Assembly (NCBI RefSeq): GCF_028657195.3
Contig: NZ_JANCPR020000005.1
Location: 62,001 to 126,000 of the forward strand
From: Streptomyces iconiensis
GTDB taxonomy: Bacteria; Actinomycetota; Actinomycetes; Streptomycetales; Streptomycetaceae
Direction: 5' to 3'
DNA length: 64,000 bases
The notes under the pieces: generated by a model
The model's database searches: none
What the model was told of the DNA's origin: nothing
The model's input: only the letters and a program-made list of their open reading frames with translations
Position numbers and translations under genes: made by a program
Shown: positions 1 through 7,479 of the stretch, in pieces
How positions within the stretch are numbered: the first letter of the stretch is position 1
How the letters are laid out: the number at the start of each line of letters is the position of its first letter

Positions 1-770
1 CCACGGAGGCCGACGCGGCGGCGTACCGGGCGCGTATGCGGCTGCCCGGTGTACGGATCGCCGCCGTCCCCAACATCGTTCCTTGCCGGGGACTCGCGGC
101 CCCCGACCAGCCGGAACCCGTCATCGCCGCCGCCGGACGCCTCGTACCCGGCAAGCGGTTCGACCTCCTCATCGGCGCCTTCGCACCCGTCGCGGCCAAG
201 CACCCCGCGTGGACGCTGCGGATCTACGGCGGAGGGCCTGAGAAGGCACGCCTGCGCCAGTTGATCCAGGACCTCGAACTGGTCGGCCGCGTACGCCTCA
301 TGGGGACCCGCTCCCCCATCGAGGAGGAGTTCGCGCGCGCCGCGCTCGTCGTCAGCTCCTCGGACGCCGAGTCCTTCGGTATGACCCTCGTCGAGGCGAT
401 GCGCTGCCGGGTACCCGTCATCAGCACCGACTGCCCGCTCGGCCCCGCCGAGATCATCCATGACGGCATCGACGGCTGCCTCGTGCCCAAGGGCGACCCG
501 CGCGCCCTCACCGACGCCATGCTCGGCCTCATCGGGAACGAGCCGCGCCGCCGCCTCATGGCCGACGCGGCACAGGTGAGCGCACGCCGCTACGATCCCG
601 GCCGCATCGTCGCGCACTATGCCCGCCTCCTGGCCGCCCTCCCCCCGCACCCCGCGCTCCGCGCCCTCCGCCGCGCCGCCGCCTCCGCGGCACACCGCGC
701 CAGGGCAGCACGCCGAAGCGCCAGGGCAGCACTCCGTGCGCGCACAGCAGTCCGCACGAGCACACGCTGA
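1..770 (+). CDS. GT-B glycosyltransferase, family 4 (5'-truncated by window edge)
   Basis: The frame is open from base 3, so the gene begins before the window; about 255 C-terminal residues are visible. They form the second Rossmann half of a GT4-type enzyme: a GRLVPGKRFDLLI segment, then a nucleotide-sugar site with the E-x7-E motif (ESFGMTLVEAM) and a GPAEII loop. These enzymes transfer a sugar from an NDP-sugar to a cell-surface or secondary acceptor in the cytoplasm; the acceptor cannot be read from sequence. The last 45 residues are an unusual Arg/Ala-rich tail (repeated RAxRA) beyond the conserved fold, which may bind nucleic acid or the membrane, or be unselected low-complexity sequence. 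Confidence 0.85.
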   Translation, partial: TEADAAAYRARMRLPGVRIAAVPNIVPCRGLAAPDQPEPVIAAAGRLVPGKRFDLLIGAFAPVAAKHPAWTLRIYGGGPEKARLRQLIQDLELVGRVRLMGTRSPIEEEFARAALVVSSSDAESFGMTLVEAMRCRVPVISTDCPLGPAEIIHDGIDGCLVPKGDPRALTDAMLGLIGNEPRRRLMADAAQVSARRYDPGRIVAHYARLLAALPPHPALRALRRAAASAAHRARAARRSARAALRARTAVRTSTR

Positions 771-789
771 CCCCCGGGCACCCACCCGG

Positions 790-866
790 CCCGCCCGCAC
801 CGACGCGTCCCCCTCCGCCCACACCGACCCGCCCACACCGACCCGCCCGCACCGACCCGTCCGCAT
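790..866. repeat. short direct repeats, period about 14 bp
   Basis: At least four imperfect copies of a unit close to CCGCCCACACCGA lie in the gap after the glycosyltransferase. The rest of the 771-1062 gap shows G-rich runs and no coding bias. Confidence 0.6.
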
Positions 867-1033
867 CCACCCTTTCCGCATCTCTCCGTAGCCGCCGACA
901 GCGCGCCACCGGGCCGCCCCCGGCATACGTCCCACCTGGTGAGCCCAGATACGAGGGGAGGCGAGGGGGGGGGAAGACGGCGCCGCTCGACCGCACCTAC
1001 CGGCCGGATTTACCCTGATATCAACCGCTTAGG

Positions 1034-1062
1034 ACGGTAGATATCGAACGGTAGGTTCCGAT
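1034..1062 (+). promoter_or_regulatory. probable promoter of the SPFH gene, near-leaderless
   Basis: ACGGTAG occurs twice, 14 bp apart (1034 and 1048). The second copy overlaps a -10-like TAGGTT at 1052-1057, which ends only five bases before the ATG, so the mRNA is probably leaderless or nearly so. The local sequence is unusually AT-rich, with two GATATC motifs. Confidence 0.5.
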
Positions 1063-2289
1063 ATGCCGGAAGCACTGATAACTGTCATCGTCGTCCTGGC
1101 CGCACTGGCGGCCGTGGGCCTCCTGTCAGCGGTCCGCGTCATCAAGCAGTACGAACGGGGCGTCGTGCTGCGGCTCGGCCGCCTGCACCGGGACGTACGG
1201 CGACCGGGGCTGACACTGATCGTCCCCGTGGCCGATCGACTACGTAAAGTGAACATGCAGATCATCACCATGCCCGTCCCGGCGCAGGAAGGCATCACGC
1301 GGGACAACGTGACAGTGCGCGTGGACGCGGTCGTCTACTTCAAGGTGGTGAAGCCGACCGACGCGGTCATCCGGGTCGAGGACTACGAGTTCGCCGTGGC
1401 CCAGATGGCACAGACCTCGCTGCGGTCGATCATCGGAAAGAGCGACCTGGACGATCTGCTCTCCAACCGGGAAAAGCTCAACCAGGGCCTGGAGTTGATG
1501 ATCGACAGTCCCGCCGTCGACTGGGGCGTGCAGATCGACCGGGTGGAGATCAAGGACGTGTCGCTGCCGGACACCATGAAACGGTCCATGGCCCGCCAGG
1601 CCGAGGCCCACCGTGAACGCCGGGCACGCGTCATCAACGCGGACGCCGAACTCCAGGCGTCCAAGCGGCTGGCGGAAGCGGCCGAGCAGATGTCCGTGCA
1701 GCCGGCGGCCCTGCAACTCCGGCTGCTCCAGACCATCACCGCCGTCGCGGCCGAGAAGAACTCCACACTCGTACTTCCTTTCCCCGTCGAGCTTCTGCGC
1801 TTCCTGGAACGCGCCGAGCCGACCGAGGACGAGGACACCGGCTCCCCCTCACCGGCAGCCTCCATGGCCGCGAGTGGACGCGCGGCCACCGCGGCGAAGA
1901 AGCAGCCGGGCAAGGAGCCGAGCAGGGAGCCGAGCAGGAGCGGACGGGACGCGCGGTCCGGGACGGAGGAGGAGATCGCCCCTACGTTCCGGCCCATGGC
2001 CGGGGAGTCCCGCACCGGCGCGGCGGAGCCGGTCGCCCCCTTCGCCGGCACCCTGCCGCCTGACCCGGCCGCCGCGCGCCGTGACCCGGCGATGGTGCTG
2101 CCGGAGCTCCAGGTGACCGGCCTTCCCACGGCCGAGCACATCGCGGAGCACGCCGCCGAACGCGCCGCGCAGCAGGCCGCCGAACGCGCCACCGAGCACG
2201 CCGCCGCCGAGCGCACCAGCACCGGACGCACCACAGAGCGCACCAGCGCCGGACGCGACAGCGCCGAACGCACCCGGAAGAACCGGTAG
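1063..2289 (+). CDS. SPFH/band 7 (slipin-like) membrane protein with low-complexity tail
   Basis: 408 residues. Residues 4-24 form one N-terminal membrane anchor. Residues 25-200 are an SPFH/stomatin domain (QYERGVVLRLGRL, PGLTLIVPVADRL, RDNVTVRVDAVVYFKV, then an LDDLLSNRE helix and an alanine/glutamate-rich coiled coil around RRARVINADAELQASKRLAEAAEQ). Family members form oligomeric scaffolds in membrane microdomains and often stabilise proteases or channels. From about residue 245 the protein leaves the fold and becomes charged and low-complexity, ending in repeated AEHAAERAA/TTERTSAGR blocks. No NfeD partner gene is adjacent. The SPFH call is firm; the partner is unknown. Confidence 0.9.
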   Translation: MPEALITVIVVLAALAAVGLLSAVRVIKQYERGVVLRLGRLHRDVRRPGLTLIVPVADRLRKVNMQIITMPVPAQEGITRDNVTVRVDAVVYFKVVKPTDAVIRVEDYEFAVAQMAQTSLRSIIGKSDLDDLLSNREKLNQGLELMIDSPAVDWGVQIDRVEIKDVSLPDTMKRSMARQAEAHRERRARVINADAELQASKRLAEAAEQMSVQPAALQLRLLQTITAVAAEKNSTLVLPFPVELLRFLERAEPTEDEDTGSPSPAASMAASGRAATAAKKQPGKEPSREPSRSGRDARSGTEEEIAPTFRPMAGESRTGAAEPVAPFAGTLPPDPAAARRDPAMVLPELQVTGLPTAEHIAEHAAERAAQQAAERATEHAAAERTSTGRTTERTSAGRDSAERTRKNR

Positions 2290-2492
2290 CGGCGCGTTCG
2301 TGGGGCCCGTGCGGTCCGCGCGAACCCTCCACAAGTGCCTCCCCGCCCGTTCGCCCCTGCCCTCCTCCCTGCCCCTCCCCATCCCTCCGTTTCCCCGTTC
2401 GTTTCCCGGTCGGCGCATGCCAATGTGCGGGGTGGGGCGTACGGGAGTGGCGTGCGAGGATCCCAGGAAGGAAGCGCACTGGGAGGACAAAG

Positions 2493-3116
2493 ATGTTCGC
2501 GATACCGCTGGGGGCCGACAACGCGGAACTGCGCCCGCTGGAGCCGTGGCAGGCAGAGGAATTCCTCGCCCACATGGACCGGGGCCGCGAGTTCATCGGA
2601 CAGCACATCGGGCTGGCGGACGCCGCGGCCGATCTGGAGTCCGCACGCGGCTGGTTGCGTTCGTACGCGGAGAAGACAGCGGCGGACGCCGGTCGGCTCT
2701 ACGGCATCTGGCTGGACGGCGTACTCGTCGGCGGCGTCCTGTTCCGGGTCTTCGACACGGAGAAGGGCACGTGCGAGGCCGGCTGCTGGCTCGAACCGGC
2801 CGCCGCCGGGCGGGGGCTGGTCACACGCGCCTCCCGGATCATCATCGACTGGGCGTTCCGGGAGCGGGGGATGCACCGCGTGGAGTGGCAGGTCTCGTCG
2901 GCCAACGCCCCGAGCATCAACGTCGCCAAGCGCCTCGGCATGAGCCGCGACGGTGTTCTGCGCTCCCACACGTCCTACCGCGGAGCGCGCCAGGACACCG
3001 AGGTGTGGTCCGTGCTGGCCCACGAGTGGCTCGCCGACGACACCGCTGCGCCCGCCTCGACCTCGGCCCCCGCTTCCGCCTCAGCGTCGGCATCGGCATC
3101 GGCATCGACGCCGTGA
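2493..3116 (+). CDS. GNAT N-acetyltransferase, RimJ/RimL type
   Basis: 207 residues with the GNAT fold: motif A region CEAGCWLEPAAAGRGLVTRAS (acetyl-CoA loop, in place of the classical Q/RxxGxG/A), then the RIIIDWAFRERGMHRVEWQVSSANAPSINVAKRLG segment typical of RimL-like ribosomal-protein or small-amine acetyltransferases. The start is supported by a GGGAGG Shine-Dalgarno about six bases upstream. The C-terminus is an Ala/Ser repeat tail of about 25 residues. Substrate unknown. It converges with the FAD oxidase. Confidence 0.88.
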   Translation: MFAIPLGADNAELRPLEPWQAEEFLAHMDRGREFIGQHIGLADAAADLESARGWLRSYAEKTAADAGRLYGIWLDGVLVGGVLFRVFDTEKGTCEAGCWLEPAAAGRGLVTRASRIIIDWAFRERGMHRVEWQVSSANAPSINVAKRLGMSRDGVLRSHTSYRGARQDTEVWSVLAHEWLADDTAAPASTSAPASASASASASASTP

Positions 3117-3145
3117 CGGCCCGGCGAACGAGCCCGTAAGGCTCT

Positions 3146-3175
3146 GGCGTAACCCCCGGCCTTACGCCGCCGGGG
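3146..3175. terminator. hairpins between convergent genes
   Basis: Two overlapping stems can form: GGCGTAA/TTACGCC (3146-3152 with 3162-3168) and CCCCGGC/GCCGGGG (3154-3160 with 3169-3175). They sit between the acetyltransferase and oxidase stops and could terminate in both directions. Confidence 0.5.
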
Positions 3176-3178
3176 CGT

Positions 3179-4564
3179 TCACTCGGTGGCCGGTGGAATG
3201 TTCTGGTTGGCACGGAACAGGTTCGCGGGGTCGTAGCCGGACTTGGCCCGGCGCAGGCGGCCGAACCTGGCCACTCCGTAGGCGGCCCGTACATCGTCGG
3301 GTGTCGCGTCCCGTGGAAGGTAGTTGACGTAGGCACCGCCCGCGCTGAACGGGCGTAACGCGGCGATCAGTTCACGCGCCCACGCCCGGTTGGCCGTGGC
3401 CTCGGCGAGGTCGGCCGCGGGGTCCCACTTGGCCTCGACGAACACGTTGTACGGGGCGTGCCGGAAGCCGACGGCCGTATCGGCCTGGGGAACGCGCGAG
3501 ACGGCACCGTGGAGGTGCTCGACGATGACGGCGCTGCGCCGGGAGGGCGCGCGGGCCGCGTGCGCCGCGAGTACCTCCACCACCTCGTCGTCGAAGTGCC
3601 GCAGGGTGCAGGTGGTCCAGTAGTGCCGGTCGCCCCATCCGGCCAGGGCGTCCATGAAGCGCTGCCCGTCGACGTACGAACGTTCCCGAACGGTGTCGGC
3701 GAGCGGGGCGCCGCCGCCGTTCCGCAGCGCGGTGAGCACGGGCGCGGCCTCGTCGGGCCCGCCGATGACACGGGGAGTGACGGTGACCGTAGGGGTACCG
3801 TCTTCCGGCGCGTGCCCGAAGACGAACTCGGCCACGGTGTGGCCGGCGAGCGCGCCCGCGAGCGAACGGTAGGCGGCGGCCAGCGGCTGCGCGCGGTCGA
3901 GGGGCCAGGTGAGGGCGCCGGTGACCATGCGGGTGACGGGGTGGAGCGCGAAGTGGAAGTTGAAGACGACGCCGAAGTTGCCGCCTCCGCCCCGCAGCGC
4001 CCAGAAGAGTTCGCTCTCACGGGTGGCGTCGGCCCGTACGACGGAGCCGTCGGCGAGTACGACGTCGGCCGCGGTCAATTGGTCGGCCGCGAGGCCGTGG
4101 AGACCGCGCAGTGCGCCGATGCCGCCGCCCAGGGTGAGCCCGGCGACTCCGGTGGTGGAGACGATGCCGCCGGTACTCGCGAGCCCGTGTCGCTGGGTGG
4201 CCGCGTCGTAGTCGCCCCAGGTGGCGCCGGGTTCGGCGGTCGCGGTGGCACGCGCGGGATCGACACGTACGGCACGCAGCGCGCTGAGGTCGAGCATCAG
4301 TCCGCCCGGCGCCACGGAGTGCCCGGCACCGCTGTGCCCGCCCCCGCGCACGGAGAGGGGCACCCCGGCGTGCGAGGCGGCGAGCACGGCTGTGGATATG
4401 TCGGTGACGGAGAGGGCACGCAGCACGGCGGCCGGGTGGCCTGGCAGGCACGCCGTGCAGAGACGGAGCGCGGCATCGAACTCCGGGTCGCCATGGGTGA
4501 GGACGGAGCCGGCCGTCTCCCGCGAGAGTTCGCGGGCCCAGGGGATGAGGTCGGCCATGTTCAC
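3179..4564 (-). CDS. FAD-binding oxidoreductase, BBE-like (PCMH/VAO fold)
   Basis: 461 residues. The N-terminal FAD_binding_4 domain shows the SVRGGGHSGAGH sequence around the usual His-flavin site, a VDPARATATAEPGATW strand and a GLTLGGGIG loop. The middle is the substrate domain (NFGVVFNFHFALHPV). The BBE C-terminal motif YVNYLPRD...YGVARFGRLRRAKSGYDPANLFRANQNI is complete. Such enzymes oxidise alcohols, sugars or secondary metabolites with O2. The expected second covalent Cys in the substrate-binding strand is not obvious; GGNFG replaces it. The GTG start at 4564 has a GGAGG seven bases upstream and overlaps the stop of a 37-codon ORF by GTGA. Probably controlled by the divergent TetR. Confidence 0.9.
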   Translation of the reverse strand: MNMADLIPWARELSRETAGSVLTHGDPEFDAALRLCTACLPGHPAAVLRALSVTDISTAVLAASHAGVPLSVRGGGHSGAGHSVAPGGLMLDLSALRAVRVDPARATATAEPGATWGDYDAATQRHGLASTGGIVSTTGVAGLTLGGGIGALRGLHGLAADQLTAADVVLADGSVVRADATRESELFWALRGGGGNFGVVFNFHFALHPVTRMVTGALTWPLDRAQPLAAAYRSLAGALAGHTVAEFVFGHAPEDGTPTVTVTPRVIGGPDEAAPVLTALRNGGGAPLADTVRERSYVDGQRFMDALAGWGDRHYWTTCTLRHFDDEVVEVLAAHAARAPSRRSAVIVEHLHGAVSRVPQADTAVGFRHAPYNVFVEAKWDPAADLAEATANRAWARELIAALRPFSAGGAYVNYLPRDATPDDVRAAYGVARFGRLRRAKSGYDPANLFRANQNIPPATE

Positions 4565-4674
4565 GCTGCGGCCTCCGTCCGTGCGGGCGCGTCACTCTGG
4601 TTCATGGCAGCCGTCAAGGCGGAACGGACGCCGAGGAGCGTCGCCTCCTGGCCGCCGTTCGGGAACTCCGGCAT
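4561..4674 (-). CDS. small ORF (37 aa) translationally coupled to the FAD oxidase
   Basis: An ATG at 4674 opens a 37-codon frame beginning MPEFPNGGQEATLL and ending ARTEAAA. Its TGA overlaps the GTG of the oxidase in a four-base GTGA junction. An AGGGAAAGGG purine run lies about nine bases upstream of the ATG. About 32 of 37 codons end in G or C, as expected for a translated gene here. I recognise no family. It has no membrane segment, signal or cysteine. It could be a leader peptide that sets oxidase translation, a small subunit, or a modified-peptide precursor; only the coding call is supported. Confidence 0.6.
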   Translation of the reverse strand: MPEFPNGGQEATLLGVRSALTAAMNQSDAPARTEAAA

Positions 4675-4745
4675 GTCAACAAGCCCTTTCCCTGGGAGAG
4701 TTGGCCCTCCGCCTCAGCAGCGCCGAGGGGCCGGCCCAACGTAAA

Positions 4746-4759
4746 CGGAGAACTCTCCG
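4746..4759. promoter_or_regulatory. palindromic operator candidate for the TetR regulator
   Basis: CGGAGA-AC-TCTCCG is a perfect 6-bp-arm palindrome. It sits just upstream of the minus-strand TACGTT -10 and about 45 bp upstream of the plus-strand TAGACT. A GGGAGAGTT half-site-like copy occurs near 4693. The position fits control of both divergent transcripts. Confidence 0.5.
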
Positions 4760-4845
4760 CTTCACAAGCACCAATGCAGCGGCCACCTACATGAACGTCG
4801 GTAGACTCCGCCGACGGACGAACGGACGCCGACAACAAGTCGGCA

Positions 4846-4940
4846 CATACCGACGCGCACGGGACGCATACCGACGCGTACGGACCGGAACAGCGCACGG
4901 GACGGGACGGAACCGCACGGAACGGAACCGCACGGAACGG
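4846..4940 (+). repeat. tandem repeats in the TetR leader
   Basis: CATACCGACGCG(C/T)ACGG occurs twice, 21 bp apart (4846 and 4867). It is followed by ACGGAACCGC copies at a 15-bp period. They lie within the predicted 5' leader. Confidence 0.6.
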
Positions 4941-4979
4941 GACAGCGGGACGAGCGGAACAGGGAGCCAGGGAGTACGC

Positions 4980-5654
4980 ATGCCGCGCACGCGACGGGGC
5001 CGCCCCGGCCCCCTCCCCCTGCTGGACGCCGAACCGGCCGAGCGCGCCGACGCCGCGCGCAACCGCCGGAAGATCCTCGCCGCGACGCGCGGTCTGATCG
5101 CGCGGCGCCCCCTGGAACGCATCTCGCTGGACGAGGTGGCCGAGGCCGCCGGGGTCGGTGTGGGTACGGTCTACCGGCGCTTCGGCGACCGTTCAGGGCT
5201 GGCGTACGCGCTGCTGGACGAGAGCGAACGGGCGCTCCAGGAGTCCTTCCTGCGGGGCGGCCCGCCGCTCGGGCCCGGCGCCCCGCCGGCCGAGCGGATC
5301 CTCGCGTTCCTGCACGCCTACCTCCACCGCCTCCTCGGCGAACTGGACCTGATGCTCGCGGCCGAGACGGCGGCACCCAACGGGCGGCACACCGGCGCCT
5401 ACAGCACGCACCGAGCCCACCTGGCCACGCTGCTCGCCGAGTTGCGGCCGGAAGGCGACGACCCCGGCTGGCTCGCCGACGCGCTCCTGGCACCGCTCGC
5501 CGCACCCCTCGTGCGCCACCAGACCAGGGAACTGGGCATGACCGAGGCCCAGATCGGCGCGGGACTCGGCCTGCTCGTACAGGCACTCACCGCGGGGTCC
5601 TGCGCCGGTGCGCCTCGGGGGCAGGCCGCTGGGGACATGCCCCCGGAACCTTGA
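4980..5654 (+). CDS. TetR/AcrR family transcriptional regulator
   Basis: 224 residues from the ATG preceded by a GGGAG purine run. Residues 25-75 are the TetR DNA-binding domain (RRKILAATRGLIAR, LDEVAEAAGVGVGTVYRRFGDRSGLAYALL, with the typical GTVYRxF recognition-helix ending). The remainder is a helical ligand-binding domain of the kind paired with oxidoreductases and pumps. It is divergent from the small ORF/FAD oxidase pair, whose promoter carries a palindrome, so local repression relieved by an oxidase substrate is likely. Ligand unknown. Confidence 0.88.
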   Translation: MPRTRRGRPGPLPLLDAEPAERADAARNRRKILAATRGLIARRPLERISLDEVAEAAGVGVGTVYRRFGDRSGLAYALLDESERALQESFLRGGPPLGPGAPPAERILAFLHAYLHRLLGELDLMLAAETAAPNGRHTGAYSTHRAHLATLLAELRPEGDDPGWLADALLAPLAAPLVRHQTRELGMTEAQIGAGLGLLVQALTAGSCAGAPRGQAAGDMPPEP

Positions 5655-5677
5655 CGCGGGGTGCGGCTCACCCCGCG
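5655..5677. terminator. bidirectional hairpin terminator
   Basis: Arms CGCGGGGTG and CACCCCGCG (9 bp, loop CGGCT) begin one base after the TetR stop and lie just beyond the stop of the convergent NTF2-like gene. Confidence 0.7.
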
Positions 5678-5684
5678 GAGCGGG

Positions 5685-6080
5685 TCAGCCCGTCGGCCGT
5701 TCCGCTATGGGGCTCAGGTGGAGTGCCGCGAGGCGCCAGGTGCCGTCGGGGACCGAGGTGAGGTACTGGGTGACGCGGAAGATGCCGTCCATGTCCCGGC
5801 CCTCGTAGACGGACTGCTGGCTCTGGATGCCCAGTGCCACGGCGCCGTCCCCGTAACGGCGGATCTCCACGTCGTCCCAGTCGAACGAGTCGTGTACGAG
5901 GGCGCCGGAGTCGTAGCGCTCCAGCCACTGCTTCTTGTCGAGCGGAAAGCCGCGGGGACCCACCGCGTGGAAGTCGTCCGTGAGCAGTCCTTCCAGCGCC
6001 TCCGTGTCACAGCGCAGCTCGGCTCCCGCCCATACGCCGCCGAACGCGACCAGTTCACCGGCACCGCTGTACTCGTCCAT
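5685..6080 (-). CDS. NTF2-like (SnoaL/DUF4440) protein
   Basis: 131 residues with the cone-shaped NTF2-like pattern: an N-terminal helix, ALEGLLTDDFHAVGPRGFPLDKKQWLERY, a beta strand block and a final TWRLAALHLSPI strand. Stand-alone members are small enzymes (isomerases, dehydratases, hydrolases) or ligand binders. The Asp/His positions needed for SnoaL-type catalysis are only partly present, so activity is uncertain. A GAGAGG purine run precedes the ATG. Confidence 0.8.
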   Translation of the reverse strand: MDEYSGAGELVAFGGVWAGAELRCDTEALEGLLTDDFHAVGPRGFPLDKKQWLERYDSGALVHDSFDWDDVEIRRYGDGAVALGIQSQQSVYEGRDMDGIFRVTQYLTSVPDGTWRLAALHLSPIAERPTG

Positions 6081-6282
6081 CTCGCCACCTCTCAGGGGGA
6101 GTTGGTCAGCTCTTGTGGGGAGTGGGTCAGCGCCCCCAGCGTGCGGCCTGCGCGGCGCCCGCGCGTCGGGCGGGAGGACGAAGCCGCGTTACTCCCCCGA
6201 GCGCACCGCACGGCTCCCGTCCGTACACCGCCAGGAGTAGCCGCATTCCGCAGGAGAAACAGGGCACAGTAGGGGGAGGTCG

Positions 6283-7425
6283 ATGACACGGAGGGGCACG
6301 CGAATGCAGGCGGTGCCGGTGGTGCGGGGGTTGCGGCGGGTGGTGCGCCCGCGGCGGGCGCCCAAAGGGGTGGACCTCGCGCACCCCGTACGGTCGCCGC
6401 TGGGGACCTCCGTCGTGGGGTGCGTGGCGTACGACGCCGAAGGGCACAGGCTCGTGGGCAGCTGCCCGCCCCGTGACGCGCTGGAGTCGGTGCGCAAGCA
6501 CGAGGGCGGCGGCTTCGTCTGGATCGGGCTGCACAGGCCGGCCGAGGAGGAGTTCGCGGACATCACGGAGCTGTTCGGGCTGCACCCGCTGGCCGTGGAG
6601 AACGCGGTGACAGCGCAGCAGCGCCCCAAGGCGGAGTGGTTCGGCGACGAGATGATGTTCGCCGTCTTCAAGACGGTGAGCTACGTCCCGCACGAAGAGC
6701 TGGCCACGAACAGCGAGGTCGTCGACACGGGCGAGATCACCGTGTTCACGGGCACCGACTTCGTGATCACCGTGCGGCACGGCGCGCACGGCTCGCTGGG
6801 CCCGTTGCGCGAGAGCCTGGAGGCGGAGCCCGAGCGGCTCGCGCAGGGCCCGGCCGCCGTGCTGCACGCCATCGCCGACCAGGTGGTCGACGACTATCTC
6901 GCCGTCGCAGACGAGGTGCAGAACGACATCGACACGCTGGAGGGTGAGGTCTTCGCCCCCCGCCAGGAGCGCGGCTCGGGCGCCGAGGGAACCGGCAGGA
7001 TCTACCAGCTCAAGCGAGAACTGCTGGAGCTGAAGCGCGCGACGGGCCCCCTGGCACGCCCGCTGGGCCTGCTGTCGTCACAGCCCAACAAGCTGATCGA
7101 CGCCGAAATACGCAAGTACTTCCGGGACGTCGCGGACCATCTGGAACGAGTCACCGAGCAGATCGGCGCGTTCGAGGCGCTGCTCGACTCGATCCTCCAG
7201 GCCCACCTCGCGCAGGTCTCCGCGGCCCAGAACGACGGCATGCGGAAGATCAGCGCCTGGGTGGCCATCGTCGCGGTGCCGACGATGGTGTGCGGCATCT
7301 ACGGCATGAACTTCACGCACATGCCCGAACTGCACGCGGAGTTCGCCTATCCGCTCGTCCTGATCGTGATCGTCGTGGTCTGCCTGCTGATGCACCGCGC
7401 GTTCCGCCGCAACGGCTGGCTGTGA
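6283..7425 (+). CDS. corA: CorA-type Mg2+/Co2+ channel
   Basis: 380 residues. The signature YGMNF (GMN selectivity loop) occurs in VCGIYGMNFTHMPEL, after the first of two C-terminal membrane helices (about 330-350 and 355-373). The large N-terminal part is the cytoplasmic funnel domain with the long stalk helix (QIGAFEALLDSILQAHLAQVSAAQNDGMRKIS). It forms a pentamer in the plasma membrane for passive divalent cation uptake. The ATG at 6283 has a GGGGAGG five bases upstream. The first 40 residues are basic and variable. It converges with the NADH dehydrogenase gene. Confidence 0.95.
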   Translation: MTRRGTRMQAVPVVRGLRRVVRPRRAPKGVDLAHPVRSPLGTSVVGCVAYDAEGHRLVGSCPPRDALESVRKHEGGGFVWIGLHRPAEEEFADITELFGLHPLAVENAVTAQQRPKAEWFGDEMMFAVFKTVSYVPHEELATNSEVVDTGEITVFTGTDFVITVRHGAHGSLGPLRESLEAEPERLAQGPAAVLHAIADQVVDDYLAVADEVQNDIDTLEGEVFAPRQERGSGAEGTGRIYQLKRELLELKRATGPLARPLGLLSSQPNKLIDAEIRKYFRDVADHLERVTEQIGAFEALLDSILQAHLAQVSAAQNDGMRKISAWVAIVAVPTMVCGIYGMNFTHMPELHAEFAYPLVLIVIVVVCLLMHRAFRRNGWL

Positions 7426-7479
7426 TCCACGTACCCGGTACCGGGGCGCCCCCTCCCGGCGAGCGCGCCCGCCGGAGGC

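Larger units (their letters stand above)
4675..4979. other. divergent control region between oxidase operon and TetR gene
   Basis: This gap holds the minus-strand -10 candidate TACGTT (about 4738-4743), a 14-bp palindrome, a plus-strand -10 candidate TAGACT (4802-4807) and a repeat-rich 170-base leader before the TetR ATG. I see no further gene in it. Confidence 0.5.
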
